Shown here: positions 16,966-28,005 of the stretch, piece by piece
How the letters are laid out: every line of letters begins with the position of its first letter
Position numbering within the stretch: the stretch's first letter is position 1
NCBI GenBank assembly: GCA_958295925.1
Contig: CATQHL010000001.1
Location: 1,313,753 to 1,377,752 of the forward strand
DNA from: an uncultured Acidimicrobiales bacterium
Lineage (GTDB): Bacteria; Actinomycetota; Acidimicrobiia; Acidimicrobiales; CATQHL01
Direction: 5' to 3'
Length of the DNA: 64,000 nucleotides
The notes under the pieces: generated by a model
What the model was told of the DNA's origin: nothing
Seen by the model: the letters and a program-made list of their open reading frames with translations, nothing else
Database searches by the model: none
Program-made: the position numbers and the translations under genes

Positions 16966-18235
16966 TTTCCACGCCACCCATGTACTCGCGAAGGACAGGT
17001 GGCACGGTCATGCTCCCGTCGGGGTTGCGCCACGTTTCGGTGAGGGCCGCCCACACTCTCGGCACCGCCAAGGCGGAGCCGTTCAAGGTGTGAACCAGCC
17101 GGGGGCGGCCGCCACCTGAGGGTCGGTAGCGGACATTCGCCCTTCGTGCCTGATAGTCACTGAACCAGGAAACCGAGGAGCACTCCAGCCAGCGGCCTGC
17201 GCCAGGCGCGTAAACCTCCAAGTCGAAGGTGCGGGCAGAGGAATTTCCCAAATCGCCAGTACAGATATCGACCACCCGGTAGGCCAAGCCAAGCTCCTCA
17301 AGCACGTCAGACGCCCTTTTGAGAATCTCCTGGTGAATGTCCTGCGCCTGGGCGGGGGTTGCATAAGCCAAGATCTCCACCTTGTCGAACTCGTGAACCC
17401 TGAGCAGACCTCGTGTGTCTCGCCCAGCAGCGCCAGCCTCGCGTCGGAAACACGACGTGTGAGCCATCATCCGCATAGGCAGATCTGCCTCATCGAGGAC
17501 TTCATCCTTGCACAGGGAGGTGAGGGGCACTTCCCCGGTGGGAATGGCCCAGAGATCGTCGCGGGGCAGATGGTAGGCGTCGTCGGCGAACTTGGGCAGA
17601 TGCCCGGTGCTGACCATCGTCTCGGTATGCACAAGGGTGGGGGGGCGTATCTCCTCGTACAGATCTGAGTTGCGATCCAGGGCCAGAAGCACCAAAGCTC
17701 GAGAAAGTCGAGCACCTGCGCCACGAAACAGCACGAACATCGAACCTGAGAGCTTGGTGGCGCGCTCAATGTCCAGCCAACCCTTCTCGGTGGCGAACTC
17801 CCAGTGCGGCACCCTCTGGTGATCGCCGTAGCTTTCGGGGGAAGAGCCTTCGACCTTGAGCACCCGGTTCGCATCGGCGCCGTCGCCCCGCGGACACTCC
17901 GTCGCCGGGAGATTAGGCAGCTGAAGCAACAGACTGCGAATCGTCTCGGCCTGAGAGGCTGCGTTGTGCGAAAGCGCCTTTACCTCGGCTCGCAGTCGGC
18001 GGCTTCGCTCTATGGGCTTTGCGGCCTCATCCACAAGACCCCGTGAGCGCAACTGCCCGACCGTTCCCGAAAGCGTATTAATCTCGTGACGCAGCTCGTC
18101 TAGGCGCCGCAGGAGGTGACGGTGCCGCTCGTCTAGGCGAAGCACTTCCTTGAACTGCTCGATATCGGCCCTGCGAGCCGCCAGAGCGTTGGCTGCGCTA
18201 TCAGGGTCTGACCTGAGCAGGCGCAGATCCAGCAT
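16952..18235 (-). CDS. serS: Seryl-tRNA synthetase
   Basis: This class II synthetase charges tRNA-Ser. The N-terminal coiled-coil arm (about residues 25-105) is followed by the catalytic domain: LTSLCKDEVL, motif 2 in SCFRREAGAAGRDTRGLLRV, and motif 3 near LNGSALAVPRVWAALTE. ATG at 18235 gives 427 residues, normal for the family. It ends 14 bases inside the convergent ccdA-like gene. Confidence 0.96.
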   Translation of the reverse strand: MLDLRLLRSDPDSAANALAARRADIEQFKEVLRLDERHRHLLRRLDELRHEINTLSGTVGQLRSRGLVDEAAKPIERSRRLRAEVKALSHNAASQAETIRSLLLQLPNLPATECPRGDGADANRVLKVEGSSPESYGDHQRVPHWEFATEKGWLDIERATKLSGSMFVLFRGAGARLSRALVLLALDRNSDLYEEIRPPTLVHTETMVSTGHLPKFADDAYHLPRDDLWAIPTGEVPLTSLCKDEVLDEADLPMRMMAHTSCFRREAGAAGRDTRGLLRVHEFDKVEILAYATPAQAQDIHQEILKRASDVLEELGLAYRVVDICTGDLGNSSARTFDLEVYAPGAGRWLECSSVSWFSDYQARRANVRYRPSGGGRPRLVHTLNGSALAVPRVWAALTETWRNPDGSMTVPPVLREYMGGVEIIGG

Positions 18236-18254
18236 CTTCCGGAGCGGTAGCTTT

Positions 18255-18614
18255 CTAGCGGAGCGGCAACAGGGTCTCGCTGCCCAGCGGCGGCGGCAAG
18301 AACCCCTGATTTTCCGTATGCGCCGCCCCGGCGACGGCGCGAGCCCCTCCCCGAAGCACTTCCACCTCGAACCGGCCCGTCGCCTCGTCTGAGACGCCTG
18401 CGGTGATCAGTTCGGCGCCGTTGCGCCGAGCCATCTCCTCAGCCGCAGCCTCCCCAAAGCGGGCTCCCGCCAAGGCCGCCGCGTCTGCCGCCGACTGCGC
18501 CCTGGCCATCTGCACCGCCGAACCTCCCAGCTGTGCCAGCAACAAGGCCGCTGCGCCCATCATTCCCGCAACGACGATCACGAGCGGGAAGGCCTGTCCG
18601 GCGTCTCCGCGCAA
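18255..18614 (-). CDS. TadE/Rv3654c-like single-TM secretion-type protein
   Basis: The 119-residue product starts with a short charged head, then PLVIVVAGMMGAAALLLAQ as one TM helix, then MARAQSAADAAALAGARFGEAAA, the hallmark of TadE/TadG and Rv3654c-like pilus-associated proteins. These are usually in tad/flp loci; here it stands alone, four bases after the gyrA stop on the same strand. The function is unknown. Confidence 0.75.
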   Translation of the reverse strand: MRGDAGQAFPLVIVVAGMMGAAALLLAQLGGSAVQMARAQSAADAAALAGARFGEAAAEEMARRNGAELITAGVSDEATGRFEVEVLRGGARAVAGAAHTENQGFLPPPLGSETLLPLR

Positions 18615-18618
18615 ATCT

Positions 18619-21147
18619 TTACTCAGCCGTCGGGACCAGCGTTACAGCGCTGACTCGCTGGGATCCGGCAAGATTCATGATCTTTACCCCGCTCCCGTGG
18701 CGACTCTGAACTGAGATGTCGGCAGTAGGCACTCTTACAGTCGAGCTGTTGTTCGCCATAAGGATTACGGCCTCCTCCGAACTCTCCTCATCCACCTCGC
18801 TGGGGTCATCAGACGACACTGACAAGGCAGCCACCACGTCGCCTTTGTCTTCTCGCAACCTGATCGCCTTGACTCCCAAGCCTCCGCGGTGCTTAGTGGA
18901 CATCTCATCAAATGATGTCCGTTTACCAAATCCTCCGTCGGTAATCACGAGCAGTTTCTTCAGGGGATCGCAGGCAACAAGGGCCACAACAACATCGCCG
19001 GAGCGCAGCCTGATCCCCTTGACCCCCTTGGTTCCTCTCCCCATAGGGCGAATTTCTTCTGAGTCGAATCGGATGATCTGCCCGAACCTGGTCAGAAGGC
19101 ACACGTCGGCAGACGCTTCAACATGCAAAGGGTCGCTGGGGGGAGCGTCGCTGAAGGGCATCACGGCCACCAACTCGTCGCCCTCCGCAAGGTTCACCGC
19201 CCGCAGCCCAAATCGAATTGGGCTGTCGTAGGCCTTGAAGAAGGTCTTCTTTATCTGACCTCTAGCGGTGGCAAAGATGAGGTAGCGATGAGTCTCATAG
19301 CCACGCGTGTCGATCACTGCAGCCACTTTTTCGCCCTCGTCGAGTTGCAGCAAGTTCACAACAGCAGTGCCCCTCGCCGCCCTGCCGGTCTTCGGAATCT
19401 GATGGGCACGCAATCGGTAAACCTTCCCGTGGTTGCTGAAGAACAGCAGATAGGCATGGGCTGAAGTGAAAATGACCGTTGAAATCACGTCACCGTCCCG
19501 CAATTCCGCTCCACGCACGCCTTTAGCCCCGCGGCGGTAACGGCGAAACTCCTCGGCGGCGACCGTCTTCACGTACCCCTCTGCTGTCATCACAAACACC
19601 AGGTCCTCGTCCTCGATTAGGTCTTCGAGGTCGAACTCCCCAGGGTCAGGCACGATTTGCGTACGACGAGGGTCGGTGAAGTTCTCCCGCAGAGCCCTCA
19701 TCTCCTCGGCGATCACGTCACGCAGCAACCCCTCGTCAGACAAGATCGCCTCCAGTTCGGCGATTTCACTCAGCTTTTCCTCATACTCCTCGGCGAGGTC
19801 GCGGCGGCCGAGCCGCGTCAGGCGGCCGAGTTGGAGATCGAGAATGTGCTTCGCCTGCGGCTCTGTGAACCCGAACGGTTCGGCTCGAAGGGAGGCCAGT
19901 GCCGTCGCCCGATCTTCCGCTGCCCTAATCAGGGCAATGATCTCGTCTAGGGCGTCGACGGCCCGAAGCAGGCCCTCAAGGATGTGCGCCCTCTCCTGAG
20001 CACGCCGAAGACGGAACTCGCTGCGCCGACGCACAACTTCGAGCTGATGATCGACATACGCCTTCAGCAAACCCTCAAGAGTGAAGGTGTGGGGCACCCC
20101 GTCGTCGAGCGCAACAATATTGACCGAAAAGGAGCGTTGCAGAGGGGTGTGCTTGTAGAGGTTGTTCAGCACAACCATCGCCTGAGCGTCTCTGGTCAGG
20201 TCGAACACCAAGCGGGTAATCCCCTTTGCCGACTCGTTGCGAATGTCTCGCACCCCTTGGATAACCCTTGACTCAACGAGAGCAGCTGCACGCTCCTCGA
20301 TGGCTTCAACGCTCACCTGGTAGGGGATCTCCGATACCACGATCTGAGTCAACCGGCCCTGGGCGGTCACCTCTGCACAGCCTCTCAGTGTTATCGAGCC
20401 CTTCCCGGTGCGGTAGACCTCGTCCATGCCCGCCCGGCCGAGAATCTGGCCACCGGTCGGAAAGTCCGGGCCCTTTATGAACCTCCGGATTTCCTCGTAT
20501 CCGGCCGAGGGGTTCTTAAGCACATGCATCGCTGCGTCGACGACCTCGGCAAAATTGTGCGGAGGAACGTTGGTGGCCATCCCCACGGCTATTCCGTGCG
20601 ATCCGTTCACCAGCAGATTCGGGAATCGACAAGGCAGCACCATTGGCTCGCGATGGCGACCGTCGAAATTCGACACGAAATCCACAGTCTCCTCGTGGAT
20701 GTCGGCAAGCAGCGCCATGCTCAGAGGAGACAGTCGGCACTCCGTGTATCGATAGGCGGCCGGCGGGTCACGGGGCGAACCGAAGTTGCCGTGAGGGTCT
20801 ATCAGCAGTTCCCTGAGGCTGAAGTCCTGCCCCATTCGGACAAGCGCGTCGTAAACAGCGGTGTCGCCGTGCGGGTGGTATTTCGCTATCACGTCGCCCA
20901 CAACGGTGGCGCACTTCACATGACCACGGTCGGGGCGGTGGCCGCTCTCCGACATCGACCACAGAATCCTGCGGTGAACCGGCTTGAGGCCGTCTCGCGC
21001 ATCAGGCAGGGCGCGAGACACGATGACCGACATCGCGTATTCCAGGAAAGACTCCTCCATCTGAGTCTGCACTTCCACAGACTCAACTTCAGACCCCATC
21101 TCAGGACTTTCAGGTTCCGGCTGAAGATCCGGTGGTAATGCGCTCAA
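18619..21147 (-). CDS. gyrA: DNA gyrase subunit A
   Basis: GyrA is the breakage-reunion subunit that introduces negative supercoils. Motifs include EYAMSVIVSRALPDARDGLKP, the quinolone-determining region HPHGDTAVYDALVRMGQ, the active-site tyrosine in AYRYTECRLSPL, and a C-terminal beta-pinwheel. The GyrA-box region reads YRRGAKGVRG, a variant of QRRGGKG. The length is 842 residues. It follows gyrB after three bases. The position equivalent to E. coli Ser83 is Thr and Asp87 is kept, which is the wild-type-like state. Confidence 0.97.
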   Translation of the reverse strand: MSALPPDLQPEPESPEMGSEVESVEVQTQMEESFLEYAMSVIVSRALPDARDGLKPVHRRILWSMSESGHRPDRGHVKCATVVGDVIAKYHPHGDTAVYDALVRMGQDFSLRELLIDPHGNFGSPRDPPAAYRYTECRLSPLSMALLADIHEETVDFVSNFDGRHREPMVLPCRFPNLLVNGSHGIAVGMATNVPPHNFAEVVDAAMHVLKNPSAGYEEIRRFIKGPDFPTGGQILGRAGMDEVYRTGKGSITLRGCAEVTAQGRLTQIVVSEIPYQVSVEAIEERAAALVESRVIQGVRDIRNESAKGITRLVFDLTRDAQAMVVLNNLYKHTPLQRSFSVNIVALDDGVPHTFTLEGLLKAYVDHQLEVVRRRSEFRLRRAQERAHILEGLLRAVDALDEIIALIRAAEDRATALASLRAEPFGFTEPQAKHILDLQLGRLTRLGRRDLAEEYEEKLSEIAELEAILSDEGLLRDVIAEEMRALRENFTDPRRTQIVPDPGEFDLEDLIEDEDLVFVMTAEGYVKTVAAEEFRRYRRGAKGVRGAELRDGDVISTVIFTSAHAYLLFFSNHGKVYRLRAHQIPKTGRAARGTAVVNLLQLDEGEKVAAVIDTRGYETHRYLIFATARGQIKKTFFKAYDSPIRFGLRAVNLAEGDELVAVMPFSDAPPSDPLHVEASADVCLLTRFGQIIRFDSEEIRPMGRGTKGVKGIRLRSGDVVVALVACDPLKKLLVITDGGFGKRTSFDEMSTKHRGGLGVKAIRLREDKGDVVAALSVSSDDPSEVDEESSEEAVILMANNSSTVRVPTADISVQSRHGSGVKIMNLAGSQRVSAVTLVPTAE

Positions 21148-21150
21148 GTC

Positions 21151-23343
<2,193 letters not shown>

Positions 23344-23664
23344 TCAGCGACCCACTCTTACCTGGACTTTTTGGACTCTACCCGTCCCCAGGCGTTCTTC
23401 CAACTCCTCTACGATGTCCTGAGCCGACCAGCGGAGTTCACTCGCCCAGGCCGAGTCGTCGGCCAGTACCCACAACACCTCGTTCCTCAACTTGAGCGGA
23501 GCGGTGTGCTTCGCCATTTCAGCGCCCACGATTCTCCCCCAGGCTTCGACGATTGCGACATAGGCGGCCGAATCTGAAACCCCCAGACCCGCCAACAGGC
23601 GCTTGACGCCTGCTCCGACATGCTGCAGGCCGCGGCCACCCTCGTCGCCTGCAATACCCCTCAT
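23344..23664 (-). CDS. dciA: DciA-like protein (DUF721)
   Basis: DciA is the replicative-helicase-associated protein of bacteria that lack DnaC/DnaI. The 106-residue product has the DUF721 core: WGRIVGAEMAKHTAPLKLRNEVLWVLADDSAWASELRW, with the typical beta-strand then AWA-x-EL motif. ATG at 23664 overlaps the recF stop (ATGA). The position between recF and gyrB is the standard actinobacterial one (Rv0004 equivalent). It likely helps load DnaB at the nearby origin. Confidence 0.88.
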   Translation of the reverse strand: MRGIAGDEGGRGLQHVGAGVKRLLAGLGVSDSAAYVAIVEAWGRIVGAEMAKHTAPLKLRNEVLWVLADDSAWASELRWSAQDIVEELEERLGTGRVQKVQVRVGR

Positions 23665-24761
23665 GAAATTGCCGCCGCCCAGCCAGCCTGACCAAGCAAC
23701 AAAGCAGTCACATCCACCACTTCTGATTCCCTTGTGGCTGCCGGGTAGCTTTCGGTAGCCGTCAGCACAACCTGGGAACTCGGAAACAGCCTAGGCAGGA
23801 TCTTTCGCCGCTCAGGATCAAGTTCAGAGAACACGTCATCGAGCATGAGCAGCGGGGGCTGGCCCCTGGTTGCTGAAAGCGCATCGTGCAGCGCCAGCCT
23901 GAAAGCAAGCGCAAGAGCCTTCTGCTGACCCTGCGAGGCGTGTGTTCGGGCAGGCATCCCCAAGAGGCTCCAAAATATCTCGTCGCGGTGGGGCCCCACG
24001 GTAGTGACGGAGCGCTCCACGTCTTCTCTCCGAGCGGCGGCAAGCGAGGCTCTAAGACCCGCCCCCAGCCAGTCGGGCTGATAGGACAGCTCAACAAACG
24101 TGGAGGAGCCGGGATTAAGGCGGGAGTAGATCTGCGACATCAACGGCGAAACAACCTCAAGGGCCCGTATTCGATACTCAGCCCAGGCCGTGCCCGCCAT
24201 GGCAAGGCGCTCATCCCAAACGTCAAGAGTCTGCGAAATCGAAACGTCCAAGGGCCCCCGCCGCTGGCTCACCGTGAGCCCCCGCAGCAGGGCGTTCCGT
24301 TGACGAAGGCAGTTGCCAAGGCGAACCTGCAGTTCCTCCGCCTCCGGGTACAGCAACGCCACCGCCTCATCGCAGGCGGCTCTTCGGGTTGCCGGGGGGC
24401 CTTTCACGATTTGAAGATCGTCTGGTTGGAACACAACCGTCGCAAGCTCCCTACGAAGGTCGCTGCTGCGACGCAACGGCTGCCTATTGACCTGCACCCG
24501 CCGACGCTGTGTCTGCCTCTGGATTTCCACTGCCACCAGCATTCGCCTTCCGCGCGCCGTAAACTCCCCTCGCACAACGGAGGCCTCCACTCCAGTTCGA
24601 ATCATCTGCGAGTCCTGAGCTCCTCGAAACGAACGTAAAGAAGCAAGATAGCCCATAGCCTCCAAAAGGGAAGACTTCCCTGCCCCGTTCGGACCTAGAA
24701 ATGTTGTCAGTCCCGGAGACAGCTCCAGGGAAACACGCTTGTAAACGCGAAAATCAGTCAA
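23661..24761 (-). CDS. recF: DNA replication and repair protein RecF
   Basis: RecF is an SMC-like ATPase that helps load RecA at gaps. The Walker A is FLGPNGAGKSSLLEAM, the signature region is ASQGQQKALALAFRLAL and the Walker B is LLMLDDVFSELD. The length is 366 residues. The first strands (DFRVYKRVSLELSPGLTTF) fit, but the family often starts a few residues earlier and the frame before 24761 could not be resolved further. It lies 25 bases after dnaN. Confidence 0.95.
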   Translation of the reverse strand: MTDFRVYKRVSLELSPGLTTFLGPNGAGKSSLLEAMGYLASLRSFRGAQDSQMIRTGVEASVVRGEFTARGRRMLVAVEIQRQTQRRRVQVNRQPLRRSSDLRRELATVVFQPDDLQIVKGPPATRRAACDEAVALLYPEAEELQVRLGNCLRQRNALLRGLTVSQRRGPLDVSISQTLDVWDERLAMAGTAWAEYRIRALEVVSPLMSQIYSRLNPGSSTFVELSYQPDWLGAGLRASLAAARREDVERSVTTVGPHRDEIFWSLLGMPARTHASQGQQKALALAFRLALHDALSATRGQPPLLMLDDVFSELDPERRKILPRLFPSSQVVLTATESYPAATRESEVVDVTALLLGQAGWAAAIS

Positions 24762-24786
24762 CTCTATCCAAGATAGCAGAACAAAC

Positions 24787-25884
24787 TCACACGACCCGAA
24801 CAGGCATTAACAGATACAAGAAACCAGTATCACCGTCTCCCTTCAAGAGAGCCGGCTTCAGAGCGTCTGCCGTCAACAAGACAATCGCATCGGAACGAGC
24901 AACTTCTATCCCATCGTTTAAATAAGAAGCATTGAAAGCAATCTGGAGTTCTTCACCTTTGTACTCTATATTCTCTATGACCTCTTTCGCTTCTCCCCTA
25001 TCAGTTCCCGAAGAGAGTGTCACAGAGTCGCTTTGGATATTTATTCGAATCGGAGTTTCTGTGTCACCAACCAATCGTACTCGCCTTATTGCATCGAGCA
25101 TCTCTACACGATTAGCAATCAACACATTCGGATGATCTGTTGGAATTAGATTCTCGTAACTTGGAAAGTCGCCATTTATCAATCGAGTCGTCACAGTCAA
25201 GTCATCAAATTCAAACACTGCTGTATTATCATCTAACTTAACGAACAACTTATCAACATCGCCCATTACTTTCGTAATCTCTTCAAGAGCTCTAGACGGA
25301 ACTATCACCCCTTCCTCATCAACTCCCATATCTATACCATCTAAATCGCAAAGCCCCAGACGATACGAGTCCGTAGCAACCAAACGCAGACTAGATCCCT
25401 TAGTGGCAACCAATACACCAGTCAATATAGGTCTGGAGTCATCTTTCCGAGCTGCAGGAATGACTCGCTTCAAGCCAGCAACAAAGTCTGAAACTTCTAC
25501 ACTAATAGGAGCAGTCTCCACTTCTGGAACGGATACAAAATCCGCGGAGTTCATAGTCCTTACTAGAAATTCGGAACGCTCACGAGCATCACGAATCACA
25601 ACGTTCGATTCCGCAAGCGTTACATCGACCGCCCCTAAAGGCAAATGCCGAATGACATCAACAAACAGCCGGGAAGGAACCAGAACTTCTCCACTCTCAA
25701 ACCCTGTCACCTCTACACGCGCTTGAATCGTCAAATCGATGTCACTTCCTGTGACTGTCAAACTATCACCGTCTAGTTGCAAGAGAAGCCCTTGGTGGAT
25801 CAACGAATGGGTACTCTTGGCTACAGCTCTGCTGGCTCGTCCAATGGCGTTTGTAAGGCTGTCTCGCTCGCAGCGGAATTTCAC
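24787..25884 (-). CDS. dnaN: DNA polymerase III beta clamp
   Basis: This is the sliding clamp that tethers polymerase to DNA. It is 365 residues in three repeated domains, with MKFRCERDSLTNAIGRASRAV, LATDSYRLGLCDLD, and the end FLYLLMPVRVV where the MPVR motif lines the protein-binding pocket. The gene is visibly AT-richer than its neighbours recF and gyrB, with many A/T third positions. ATG is at 25884. An AT-rich origin candidate lies directly upstream. Confidence 0.96.
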   Translation of the reverse strand: MKFRCERDSLTNAIGRASRAVAKSTHSLIHQGLLLQLDGDSLTVTGSDIDLTIQARVEVTGFESGEVLVPSRLFVDVIRHLPLGAVDVTLAESNVVIRDARERSEFLVRTMNSADFVSVPEVETAPISVEVSDFVAGLKRVIPAARKDDSRPILTGVLVATKGSSLRLVATDSYRLGLCDLDGIDMGVDEEGVIVPSRALEEITKVMGDVDKLFVKLDDNTAVFEFDDLTVTTRLINGDFPSYENLIPTDHPNVLIANRVEMLDAIRRVRLVGDTETPIRINIQSDSVTLSSGTDRGEAKEVIENIEYKGEELQIAFNASYLNDGIEVARSDAIVLLTADALKPALLKGDGDTGFLYLLMPVRVV

Positions 25885-26125
25885 AGCGTTCCCCTTTCTA
25901 TTGTTGAGATATTATATTTTTAGTAGTAGTTATAGTAGTTGTGGATTGTGTATTTATCAGCATTTACCCTGGTCAGTAGCTATTTCTTCGAGAATCAAAT
26001 TCTGGAGAACATACTGGATTACTCAACACGTGCGAAGCACTCATTTTGTTGGATGGACGATTTTAGCAGGAAGTTCACGTTGGTTGAATAGTTTTCCATA
26101 GGTTTTCCCTGTTTGGTGAATAAAG
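25885..26125. other. oriC: Candidate replication origin (oriC) in the dnaA-dnaN gap
   Basis: The 241-nt gap is strikingly AT-rich. It holds an A/T block (25903-25920), then TAG repeats at 25921-25929 and 25933-25938, then a DnaA-box-like 9-mer at 25940-25948 whose complement CAATCCACA matches the E. coli consensus at seven of nine positions. A second weak match (TTTTCCATA) lies at about 26092-26100. Order AT-block, trio repeats, box is the DnaA-trio layout described for Bacillus. Genes diverge from this area and parS lies close by. Few clear DnaA boxes are present, so confidence is moderate. Confidence 0.55.
25921..25938 (+). repeat. TAG trinucleotide run resembling a DnaA-trio
   Basis: The 18 bases read TAG three times, TTA, then TAG twice, and abut a DnaA-box-like element one base later. 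In the DnaA-trio model, repeats of this kind bind DnaA on single-stranded DNA and start unwinding. The pattern is seen directly; the role is inferred from position and resemblance. Confidence 0.5.
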
Positions 26126-27574
26126 TCATGCTGATTCTGGGAGGGCTAGGGGCCGATCACTACCGTATTTTGTTCGCACCGTGCGCGTCAACTGGGTGAC
26201 CCTCAAGTAGATATCGTGCCGCTCTGCCAATTGTCTCTTGATTTTTTTCTCAGCATGAATAACAGTGGTGTGATCCCTTCCACCAAAAATTTGAGCTATA
26301 GCCGGAAAACTTAAGTCGGTCAGTTCACGCATGATATACATGGCTACGTGGCGCGCATGTACTAGCTGTTGCCTGCGACTGGTGCCAATGATATCGTCTA
26401 TTGCGACATCGAAGAAATCTGAGCAAACTTTCAAAATATGTTTTGGCTGTATTGGCTGTTTACTTGCAGTATAAAATAGATCATGAAGTTGCTCTTGAGC
26501 TTCCATCTTGGAGATTTCTTGCTTGTGAAGCGCGGCGTAGGCACAGACACGGTTCAAGGCACCTTCCAGTTCTCGGATATTGTTTGTAATTTGCTCGGCA
26601 ATATATAGTAGTATGTCGTGTTTAATATACTTACGATGCTGTTCGTTAATTTTTTGTTCAAGTATGGCCAGTCGAGTTTCAATGTCAGGAGGCTGTACAT
26701 CAGTTATTAGGCCCATGTTGAATCGACTTCGAAGTCTTTCTTCTAGCGTTGGAATTTCTACTGGTGGACAGTCTGAAGTAATGACGATCTGGTTATGAGA
26801 TTCGTAAAGTGCGTTGAACGTATAGAAGAATTCTGATTGCAGTGATTCCTTCTTGGCTAAGAATTGAATGTCGTCAATTAGTAATACGTCGGCTTTACGA
26901 TAGCGATCTTTGAATTCATAAAGATTCTTAGTACGTATGGCTTGCACAAATTCGTTCATGAATGTTTCTGTTGTTATAAGCCAGACCAGTTTTGATGGGT
27001 AGTGTGTTTGTACATAGTTGGCGATGGCTCCGAGGAGATGTGTCTTTCCCAATCCTGTCCCACCATAAATGTAAAGTGGGTTGTAGGCTTCACCTGGTTC
27101 TTCAGCCACACGCATAGCGGCAGCGTGGGTAAATGAATTGGAAGGCCCGCATACAAATTTTTCAAACGTAAAGCGAGGCATGTTTAAATCGTTGGAACGT
27201 AAGTGCGAATGCTGCGTGTTGGCAGGTTCGATTTCCGAGTTACTGTTCACTTCAGGACCGGCTCCAGAGTACGACATCGCGTCGAAGCCTTCCTCTTCCG
27301 ACTCCGGCACGATCTTTACGTTGATCATCAATGAGCTGAGGATTCCGTTGGAGGCCCGTTCCAGGGCGTCCGTGATGATTGGCCTGAAGCGGCGCTCCAG
27401 CTTTTCCCGAATGAACTGGTTTGGAACGTAGACAAAAAGGCTGGAGCCCTGGATGGTCTGGGGTTCTATGTCTCTGAAGCTGGATTGCCAGACCATGTCT
27501 GAGACCTGCTCCTTGATGATGGCGGCGCAGGCATTCCAGATGATCTCAGAGTGCTCGGGGATTGGCTCGTTCAA
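26126..27574 (-). CDS. dnaA: Chromosomal replication initiator DnaA
   Basis: DnaA binds the origin and opens it. Domain I (about residues 1-85) is followed by a short linker (about 90-130), the AAA+ domain with Walker A GGTGLGKTHLLGA and Walker B VLLIDDIQFL, and the DNA-binding domain with the signature FGGRDHTTVIHAEKKI. The length of 482 residues is normal. Most of the gene is AT-rich, but the 5' end (about 27240-27574) returns to the GC-rich composition of the surroundings, so the gene is compositionally mixed. ATG is at 27574. Confidence 0.97.
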   Translation of the reverse strand: MNEPIPEHSEIIWNACAAIIKEQVSDMVWQSSFRDIEPQTIQGSSLFVYVPNQFIREKLERRFRPIITDALERASNGILSSLMINVKIVPESEEEGFDAMSYSGAGPEVNSNSEIEPANTQHSHLRSNDLNMPRFTFEKFVCGPSNSFTHAAAMRVAEEPGEAYNPLYIYGGTGLGKTHLLGAIANYVQTHYPSKLVWLITTETFMNEFVQAIRTKNLYEFKDRYRKADVLLIDDIQFLAKKESLQSEFFYTFNALYESHNQIVITSDCPPVEIPTLEERLRSRFNMGLITDVQPPDIETRLAILEQKINEQHRKYIKHDILLYIAEQITNNIRELEGALNRVCAYAALHKQEISKMEAQEQLHDLFYTASKQPIQPKHILKVCSDFFDVAIDDIIGTSRRQQLVHARHVAMYIMRELTDLSFPAIAQIFGGRDHTTVIHAEKKIKRQLAERHDIYLRVTQLTRTVRTKYGSDRPLALPESA

Positions 27575-27870
27575 GGCATCTGCTCAACTTTCGGCTTTCT
27601 CGCAGGATGGCGGGATTCGTAGCGTGGCGGGTTCTTGTTCTGATGAGGCAGGTGCGGGATGAGCCTCTAAGTTAGCCGGAAAATCTACACGCTGATTTGA
27701 AAATGGCAAGCCGCTCCGCAATTTTTTGTGACCCATTTTGGTTGCGGGCAACTGCTAGAGCCTCTAGCGTTGACCGTTCAGGCGAGGAAAGATTGCAGCC
27801 CTTGCCCTGCGAGAAAGCATCCTGATTCCACATGTGCCCACAGAGGGCGATTCTCTTCGAGGAGGTTCTG
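27575..27870. other. Divergent promoter region between dnaA and rpmH
   Basis: This 296-nt stretch separates the leftward dnaA and rightward rpmH genes and must hold both promoters. It has an A/T-rich centre near 27673-27740 and only weak DnaA-box-like strings (for example around 27820-27845). I see no exact DnaA box and no gene. It is the second-choice origin location. Confidence 0.6.
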
Positions 27871-28005
27871 GTGAAGCGAACATTTCAGCCCAAGGTCCGC
27901 CGTCGTTCCCGTCGTCATGGATTTCGCCACAGAATGAGCAGCAGGGGCGGCCGAGTTGTCTTGAAGGCCCGACGCCGCCGAGGCCGCAGGAGGTTGTCAG
28001 CCTGA
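27871..28005 (+). CDS. rpmH: 50S ribosomal protein L34
   Basis: The 44-residue basic protein starts [20 protein letters not shown] and ends with an Arg-rich tail [11 protein letters not shown], the universal L34 pattern. The start is GTG at 27871, with GAGGAGG eight to ten bases upstream (27859-27865). It heads the conserved rpmH-rnpA-yidD-yidC-jag-rsmG block, and its stop overlaps the rnpA start. Confidence 0.97.
   Translation: MKRTFQPKVRRRSRRHGFRHRMSSRGGRVVLKARRRRGRRRLSA

Noticed and set aside
27721-27726. The ATTTTTT run between dnaA and rpmH as a terminator.
   Set aside because: No stable stem precedes it on either strand, and it lies in a divergent promoter region.
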